Assembly (NCBI GenBank): GCA_003242315.1
Contig: QGUY01000001.1
Coordinates: 1-63,326, forward strand
DNA length: 63,326 nucleotides
Origin: Bacteroidota bacterium
GTDB lineage: Bacteria; Bacteroidota; Bacteroidia; Cytophagales; Cyclobacteriaceae
Reading direction: 5' to 3'
Made by a program: the position numbers and the translations under genes. Positions 57,997 to 63,326 of this stretch are shown here, piece by piece. The notes under the pieces are model-generated. The model saw nothing but the letters and a program-made list of their open reading frames with translations, did no database searches and had not been told where the DNA came from. Position 1 is the stretch's first letter. Every line of letters begins with the position of its first letter.

Positions 57997-59509
57997 AGCG
58001 ATTGTTAACGGGCAGCGTAAACCAGTGGAAGCCATCGCGGGCGATCAGGGCTTCAGCAATTTCAGGTCCCCATGAATCGGCCGTATAGTTCGGAAAATTC
58101 AAACTCTTCTTACGTTCCCAGGCATTCAGAATGGGCATCAGCAGTTCCCACGCAACTTCAACCTGGTCGCCGCGCATGAAGAGTGTTTGATCGCCAAGCA
58201 TGGTGTCGAGAAGGAGGGTTTCATATGCTTCCGGACTTTGATCCGGATATGTTCCGTGATAGTCGAATATCATGTCGACAGGGTTCAGCATCATTTCCAA
58301 TCCCGGTCGCTTTGCCTGTACCTGTAGTCGGATACTCATCTCCGGCTGAATGCTTATGATGAGGCGATTTTGTTGCCAGCTTTCCAATGTTTCCGTTGGG
58401 AAGATGAGGTGAGGAACGTCGCGGAATTGAATTGAAATTACCGAAGCCGATTGGTGCAGACGCTTGCCTGTCCTCACATAGAAAGGCACATCCTGCCAGC
58501 GCCAGTTGTCGATGAAAAACTTAATCGCAGCGAATGTCTCGGTGTTGGATGATGGATTTACGCCTTTCTCTTCGCGATAGGCAGGCACTTCTTTTCCTTC
58601 GAGCCATCCACGGCCGTATTGTCCGCGCACCGCTCCCTTCTTGATCGCTTCCGCGTCGAACTTGCGCATTGCGCGAAGCACATCTACCTTTCTGTTTCGG
58701 ATTTCGTCTGCCTGGAAACTTACAGGGGGTTCCATGGCTACAAGGCAGAGCAGTTGCAGCAGGTGATTCTGAATCATGTCGCGAAGCGCACCGGCTTCAT
58801 CATAATATCCGCCGCGATCCTCTACACCAAGTTGCTCGGTCACCGAAATCTGTACATGATCGATATAGTTCCGATTCCAGATCGGTTCGAGCACTGAGTT
58901 TGCAAATCTGAAGGCAAGAAGATTTTGTACGGTTTCTTTACCGAGGTAGTGATCGATTCGGTAGATCTGATTTTCCTCAAAGATGCTGCACAGCAGTTTG
59001 TTCAATGCACGCGCGGAGTCGAGGTCGTGACCAAAAGGCTTTTCAATAACGATGCGTGATTTCTTCAGTTCACGTGCGAGGCCTTGCCGCGCCAGGTTCT
59101 GTGCGATGGTCGTGAAGAACCGCGGTGCCACTGCGAGGTAATAAATAACGATCGGGTCTTCCTTCCATTCCGAACGGTAACGCTGAATGGTTTCAGCCTG
59201 CAATGCATAAGCGTCGAGACTGGAAATTTCAGATACCTGATATTCTATGTGCTCAGCGAATGCTTTCCACTGTCCGGCGTCAGCCTTGCCGCGACGCGAG
59301 AATTGGTTGACTCCTTTCGCAAGCTGATCGCGGTATTGATCGTTGTTGAGTGAAGTTCGTCCCAATCCGATGATCGCGAAACGCGGTGGCATCCACCCGT
59401 CGAGATAAAGATTATAGAGTGCCGGTATCAGTTTACGCGAAGTGAGGTCGCCGGTACCGCCGAAGATAAAGAATACGGTGCCGTCGGTAACGAGCGGTGT
59501 CTTTGCCAT
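57986..59509 (-). CDS. zwf: Glucose-6-phosphate 1-dehydrogenase
   Basis: This 507-aa NADP-dependent enzyme is the first step of the oxidative pentose phosphate pathway. IFGGTGDLTSRKLIPALYNL (cofactor binding, about 12-31), EKPFGHDLDSAR, the active-site RIDHYLGKETVQNLL (substrate lysine) and FYVRTGKRL are intact. It lies 11 bases after gnd and overlaps pgl. Normal length for the family. Confidence 0.96.
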   Translation of the reverse strand: MAKTPLVTDGTVFFIFGGTGDLTSRKLIPALYNLYLDGWMPPRFAIIGLGRTSLNNDQYRDQLAKGVNQFSRRGKADAGQWKAFAEHIEYQVSEISSLDAYALQAETIQRYRSEWKEDPIVIYYLAVAPRFFTTIAQNLARQGLARELKKSRIVIEKPFGHDLDSARALNKLLCSIFEENQIYRIDHYLGKETVQNLLAFRFANSVLEPIWNRNYIDHVQISVTEQLGVEDRGGYYDEAGALRDMIQNHLLQLLCLVAMEPPVSFQADEIRNRKVDVLRAMRKFDAEAIKKGAVRGQYGRGWLEGKEVPAYREEKGVNPSSNTETFAAIKFFIDNWRWQDVPFYVRTGKRLHQSASVISIQFRDVPHLIFPTETLESWQQNRLIISIQPEMSIRLQVQAKRPGLEMMLNPVDMIFDYHGTYPDQSPEAYETLLLDTMLGDQTLFMRGDQVEVAWELLMPILNAWERKKSLNFPNYTADSWGPEIAEALIARDGFHWFTLPVNNRYGG

Positions 59510-59520
59510 TTCTCCTTTGT

Positions 59521-60939
59521 TTAATGTTCCCTTTGTAGCCAGTCGGTGTGAAATACTCCTTCTTTGTCGACGCGCTCATAGGTATGGGCCCCGAAGTAGT
59601 CGCGTTGTGCCTGGATCAGGTTTGTAGGCATGTGCTCGCTTCGGATGGTATCAAAATAACTCAATGCTGATGCATACGCAGGAATAGCTACCCCAGATGC
59701 CGTGGCTGTCGAGACAACCGTACGCATGCTTTGTTCGCTGGCTTTTAGAAGGGATGCCACCTTCTGATCCAGCATCAGGTGAATCAGCCCAGGGTTCTGC
59801 TGGTAAGCTCTGAATATCTCATCGAGGAATGCAGAGCGAATTATACATCCTCCTCTCCAAATCAGCGCGATCTTGTCGAGTTTCAGATTGTAGTGAAATA
59901 CTTCCGATGCCCGGGACAGGAGGTGCATGCCCTGCGCATACGCGATGATGGTTGCGAAATAGAGCGCCTGTTCCAGTTGAACCAGAAAGGGCTTCGTGTC
60001 GGCTCCGATCGCAGCTGGCGATGCATAACGTACGCTTGACGCGATTCGCAGGTTCTTGTAGCTTGAAAGGTCACGCATGGATACTGCGATGTCGATCGTA
60101 GGCACAGGAACCTGGATCTCCATCGCGACCTGCGATGTCCACTTTCCGGTTCCTTTCGACTTCGCCTCATCCTTGATGTCTTCCAGCAAGAGATGAAACG
60201 TTCCGCGCTCGCGATAGGCGAGGATGTCGCGGGTTATCTCCATGAGATAAGACTTCAACCTTCCTTCGTTCCAGGCGGCAAAGATGTCATGGATCTCGTC
60301 ACCCTGAAGGCCGAGCCCCTTGTGCAGCATCTCGTATGTTTCGGCGATGATTTGCATCACGGCATACTCGATGCCGTTGTGAACCATCTTTACGAAGTGG
60401 CCCGATCCGCCCGGACCTATGTAGGTAACGCAAGGCTTGCGGTCGACTTTAGCAGCCACGGTTTCGAACAACGATTGAACGGTTCGATACGCTACCGGAT
60501 CACCGCCGGGCATCATGCTTGGCCCGTTTCGCGCACCGTCCTGGCCGCCGGAAATACCCATGCCGAAAAAGTGAATGCCACTTTCACGCAGCTCTTTTGC
60601 CCGCCGGGCCGTGTCCACAAAGTGCGAATTGCCTCCGTCGATCAGGAGGTCTCCCTTATCAAGCAGGGGGGTAATTTCCTTTATTACGTCGTCTACAGGT
60701 GCGCCCGCGGGCACAAGCATCATGATGGCCCGGGGCCTGTCAAGGGCACTGACGAATTCAGAAAGGTGATTGAACCCGCGAACACTCTCGTTATTATTGA
60801 ACTCCCTTTCCAGTTGGGTTACCTTTTGAGGGTCTCTATCGAATCCACAAACACGAAAGCCATGATCACCCATGTTGAGCAACAGGTTGCGACCCATGGT
60901 GCCCAGTCCGATCATGCCAAAAATGTATTTCTCTTGCAT
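59521..60939 (-). CDS. gnd: 6-phosphogluconate dehydrogenase (decarboxylating)
   Basis: This 472-aa enzyme oxidatively decarboxylates 6-phosphogluconate to ribulose 5-phosphate. GMIGLGTMGRNLLLNM (NADP site, about 9-24), GISGGQDGARNGPSMMPGG (about 130-148), the catalytic Lys in GHFVKMVHNGIEYA, and C-terminal RDYFGAHTYERVDKEGVFH are typical. Together with zwf, pgl and rpiB it forms one pentose-phosphate operon. Confidence 0.96.
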   Translation of the reverse strand: MQEKYIFGMIGLGTMGRNLLLNMGDHGFRVCGFDRDPQKVTQLEREFNNNESVRGFNHLSEFVSALDRPRAIMMLVPAGAPVDDVIKEITPLLDKGDLLIDGGNSHFVDTARRAKELRESGIHFFGMGISGGQDGARNGPSMMPGGDPVAYRTVQSLFETVAAKVDRKPCVTYIGPGGSGHFVKMVHNGIEYAVMQIIAETYEMLHKGLGLQGDEIHDIFAAWNEGRLKSYLMEITRDILAYRERGTFHLLLEDIKDEAKSKGTGKWTSQVAMEIQVPVPTIDIAVSMRDLSSYKNLRIASSVRYASPAAIGADTKPFLVQLEQALYFATIIAYAQGMHLLSRASEVFHYNLKLDKIALIWRGGCIIRSAFLDEIFRAYQQNPGLIHLMLDQKVASLLKASEQSMRTVVSTATASGVAIPAYASALSYFDTIRSEHMPTNLIQAQRDYFGAHTYERVDKEGVFHTDWLQREH

Positions 60940-60972
60940 AGCGGGTTGATAATTTCTCAGTCACGAGAGGCC

Positions 60973-61419
60973 TCACTGGTTTTCCAGGTTTGCGACTTTA
61001 GCGAGCCTGCGCTTGTGACGCTCAGCTCCGGAAAAAGTGGCGTTCAGGAATCCATCAACAAACACTTCCGCCAATCGTTCGCCAATCACGCGGCCGCCCA
61101 GGCAAATCAAATTCATATCATCGTCTTCCACGCCCTGTCGTGCGGAAAAAGGATCGCTGATCAAGGCAGCGCGCACTCCCTTTACTTTGTTGGCAGCTAT
61201 TGACGCGCCGACACCGCTTCCGCATACTGCTATGCCCCGGTCAACTTCTCCCGATGCAACAGCCTTTGCAAGCGGTACCACGAAATCAGGATAGTCATCC
61301 TGATCATCAAGGCTATGGGCACCAAAGTCTTTCACGTCGTAGTTACGCGACTGAAGATACCTCACCAGAGATTCCTTAAGTGCATAGCCTCCGTGATCTG
61401 CGGCGATTCCAATCTTCAT
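60973..61419 (-). CDS. rpiB: Ribose-5-phosphate isomerase B
   Basis: This 148-aa RpiB/LacAB family isomerase interconverts ribulose and ribose 5-phosphates. MKIGIAADHGGYALKE, the catalytic Cys in AVCGSGVGASIAANKVKGVRAAL and the C-terminal LGGRVIGERLAEVFVDGFL are diagnostic. First gene of the operon rpiB-gnd-zwf-pgl, 33 bases upstream of gnd. It is divergent from pncB across a 151-base gap in which no clear consensus promoter is found. Confidence 0.94.
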   Translation of the reverse strand: MKIGIAADHGGYALKESLVRYLQSRNYDVKDFGAHSLDDQDDYPDFVVPLAKAVASGEVDRGIAVCGSGVGASIAANKVKGVRAALISDPFSARQGVEDDDMNLICLGGRVIGERLAEVFVDGFLNATFSGAERHKRRLAKVANLENQ

Positions 61420-61570
61420 ATCCGGCCAAATTTCGCAGCTAAGATCATAATTTAGAGTGACTTTTATTAATGTTTTATTCGATTCCCGTACCGCCTGTTC
61501 GCAGACCGTCCGATACCGAATGCCGATTGAATCGAATTGCTATATTGTAACCAGCAATAACGATTGCACC

Positions 61571-62992
61571 ATGACGCTTCAGTCCGCCCTGTCAGCAAGC
61601 TACACCGACCTTTACCAGATTACGATGGGCCAGGTCTATTTTCAATCCGGCCATCATAACGACCGTGCAGTTTTCGATTACTTCTTTCGAAAGCTGCCGT
61701 ACGGCGGAGGCTACGCGTTGTTTGCCGGCCTTGGCGACCTTCTTCAAATTCTCGAAGGGCTTAGGTTTACAGAGGAGGATCTTGATTTTTTAAGGCGAAA
61801 CAAATTCGCGCCTGAATATGTCGACTACCTGCGCGACTGGCGTTTCCGGGGAACGATCTACGCTGCACGCGAAGGCGACGTAGTGTTTCCTACAGCCCCC
61901 GTAGTGCGCGTCGAGGGTGGCATCCTTGACGCTCAGCTAATAGAAGCGCTATTGCTAAACCTGCTCAACTTTCAAACACTCGTGGCGACAAAGGCCGCGC
62001 GCATCCGATCTGTTGCGGGCGACGCTATACTCATGGACTTTGGCCTCAGACGAGCTCAAGGACTTGGGGGTCTTCACGCAACCCGCGCATGCCTTGTCGG
62101 AGGATTTAACTCCACGAGCAACGTTACCGCCGCCATGCAATTCGGCGTTCCGGCTGCCGGAACCATGGCGCATTCACTGATTCAAAGCTTCGGCGATGAA
62201 CTTACCGCCTTTCGATACTTTGCCGAATGCCGGCCAGACGACTGCGTTCTGTTGGTCGACACGTACAGCACCCTGGAAAGCGGCGTACCCAACGCGATTA
62301 CCGTTGCCCGGGAAATGGAAGCGCGTGGACATCGCCTGGTGGCTATCCGCCTTGATAGCGGCGACCTTGCCTACCTCGCCAAGCGCGCAAGAGCCATGCT
62401 TGACAGTGCCGGCCTGTCGTACGTTCGCATCGCGGCTTCGAATCAACTTGACGAGTACGTCATCAAAAGCCTTATCGACCAGGAAGCGCCTATCGACATT
62501 TACGGCGTAGGTACCAGCCTGGTTACGGGAAAACCTGACGCTGCGCTCGATGGTGTTTACAAGCTCAGCTATTTTCAGGAAACGCCACGCATAAAACTTT
62601 CGGAATCTCTGTCAAAAACCACGTTGCCCGGCATTAAACAAGTCCATCGGGCGTTCAACGGTGATAATTTGTTTGCCGGCGCCGATGTCGTTGCACTTGC
62701 AGACGAGCAAAAGATTCCCGGCATGTCCCATCCCTTCGAGGCGGGGAAGTCTATGTCACTGCAAACCTACAGGCTTGAACCGCTGTTGCATAAGGTGATG
62801 GAGGATGGACGCATGATAGAAGAACCCGTCCCGCTTGATCAAATTGCGTCATACGCAAGGGAAAGACTGGCGCTACTTCCACCGGAATATAAACGCTTCG
62901 AGTTTCCTCATGTGTACAAGGTGGGACTCAGTCCGGGATTAGCGAAACTCCGTGAACACATGAGAACCGAACTGAAACAAGCGATGACATGA
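61571..62992 (+). CDS. pncB: Nicotinate phosphoribosyltransferase
   Basis: This 473-aa enzyme forms nicotinate mononucleotide from nicotinate, PRPP and ATP in the Preiss-Handler route. The start SYTDLYQITMGQVYFQSGHHN, FDYFFRKLPYGGGYALFAGL, FGLRRAQGLGGLHATRACLVGGFNSTSN, IRLDSGDLAYLAKR and GVGTSLVTGKPDAALDGVYKL are diagnostic of the type seen in many Bacteroidota. The ATG at 61571 (MTLQSALSA) is preferred; the frame upstream to 61457 has no homology and is probably noncoding. pncA starts inside its stop (ATGA). Confidence 0.95.
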   Translation: MTLQSALSASYTDLYQITMGQVYFQSGHHNDRAVFDYFFRKLPYGGGYALFAGLGDLLQILEGLRFTEEDLDFLRRNKFAPEYVDYLRDWRFRGTIYAAREGDVVFPTAPVVRVEGGILDAQLIEALLLNLLNFQTLVATKAARIRSVAGDAILMDFGLRRAQGLGGLHATRACLVGGFNSTSNVTAAMQFGVPAAGTMAHSLIQSFGDELTAFRYFAECRPDDCVLLVDTYSTLESGVPNAITVAREMEARGHRLVAIRLDSGDLAYLAKRARAMLDSAGLSYVRIAASNQLDEYVIKSLIDQEAPIDIYGVGTSLVTGKPDAALDGVYKLSYFQETPRIKLSESLSKTTLPGIKQVHRAFNGDNLFAGADVVALADEQKIPGMSHPFEAGKSMSLQTYRLEPLLHKVMEDGRMIEEPVPLDQIASYARERLALLPPEYKRFEFPHVYKVGLSPGLAKLREHMRTELKQAMT

Positions 62993-63326
62993 AGGCTTTG
63001 ATTCTTGTTGATATACAGTACGACTTCACCACAGGAGGTAATCTTGAGGTAAAAGATGGAGAATCGATTATCCCTCTTGTAAACAGACTGCAGGAACAAT
63101 TCGAACTGGTGGTGGCCACGCAGGACTGGCACCCATCGAACCATCTCAGCTTTGCATCCAACCATCAGGGGCGCAAACCATTTGAGACGATCACACTCAA
63201 CGGCCTTGAACAAAGGCTGTGGCCTGACCACTGTGTGCAGGGTACACACGGCGCCGCGTTTCACGATGCGCGGGCCATGAAACCGGATCCGCCCATTTTT
63301 GACAAGGGGCGGAATCGATTTTTCAA
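62989..63326 (+). CDS. pncA: Nicotinamidase, 5' part (runs off the window)
   Basis: The first 112 codons of an isochorismatase-fold nicotinamidase, which deamidates nicotinamide to nicotinate for PncB. The catalytic Asp8 in ILVDIQYDF, metal ligands Asp46, His48 in QDWHP and His52, HCVQGT with His81 of the metal site, and Lys106 in FDKG are all present; the catalytic cysteine would lie beyond the edge. It begins inside the pncB stop codon (ATGA at 62989-62992), so PncA and PncB are made together as an NAD salvage unit. Confidence 0.93.
   Translation, partial: MKALILVDIQYDFTTGGNLEVKDGESIIPLVNRLQEQFELVVATQDWHPSNHLSFASNHQGRKPFETITLNGLEQRLWPDHCVQGTHGAAFHDARAMKPDPPIFDKGRNRFF

Noticed and set aside
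1..63326. tRNA, rRNA, prophage, insertion sequence or integrase genes
   Set aside because: No transposase, integrase or phage structural protein appears among the coding frames, and I did not recognise tRNA cloverleaf or rRNA sequences in the gaps. A tRNA covariance scan would settle the former.

Overview
The window reads as a chromosomal segment of a Bacteroidota bacterium, most likely of the Cytophagales type. The evidence is a SusC/SusD pair behind an ECF sigma/FecR switch, small ribosomal protein THX, ASPIC/UnbV and MORN-type surface proteins, a Bat-type VWA cluster, a short bacterial SRP RNA, and several promoters with the Bacteroidota -7 box TAnnTTTG. The genus cannot be fixed from this sequence alone.

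Layout. 1-8.9 kb: housekeeping genes (CCA-adding enzyme, ECF sigma with a membrane partner, FtsE-like ATPase, transaldolase, SRP RNA, a GNAT enzyme, a glycosyltransferase, an M13 peptidase lipoprotein). 8.9-16.7 kb: ribosomal protein THX followed directly by a tryptophan attenuator (leader peptide with three consecutive Trp codons, pause hairpin, 10-bp antiterminator, terminator) and a trpEGDCFBA-aroF operon. trpD carries an apparent one-base deletion near its 5' end. 16.8-30.9 kb: ArsC-like protein, Hsp20, HemF, a TamA-like outer-membrane lipoprotein, TrmH-type methyltransferase, queuosine-precursor transporter, RNase Z, STAS protein, PurC, a long MORN-repeat protein, thiolase, a partial Bat cluster and a second GNAT enzyme.

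31-37.5 kb: a GH53 endo-galactanase lipoprotein, an internally deleted GH5-like remnant, then a sugar-acid cluster resembling oxidative L-fucose catabolism (mutarotase, lactonase, SDR, zinc dehydrogenase), an orphan response regulator, a SugE/Gdx exporter and a YdjC-type deacetylase. 37.7-57.1 kb: a glycan-utilisation locus with ECF sigma, FecR, SusC with an STN signalling domain, SusD, a GntR/sugar-binding regulator, a large VCBS/ASPIC lipoprotein, a Tat-exported GH116 enzyme, a formylglycine-type sulfatase lipoprotein, a Tat-exported Gfo/Idh/MocA oxidoreductase, and a GMC dehydrogenase with its Tat-signal small subunit. Together these suggest import and periplasmic processing of a sulfated beta-glycoside, possibly through 3-keto intermediates. 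57.3-63.3 kb: an rpiB-gnd-zwf-pgl pentose-phosphate operon divergent from pncB-pncA (NAD salvage); pncA runs off the edge.

Two families of short intergenic repeats run through the window: an approximately 20-bp inverted-repeat element (four loci) and an 8-bp tandem repeat (three loci, two of them immediately before start codons).
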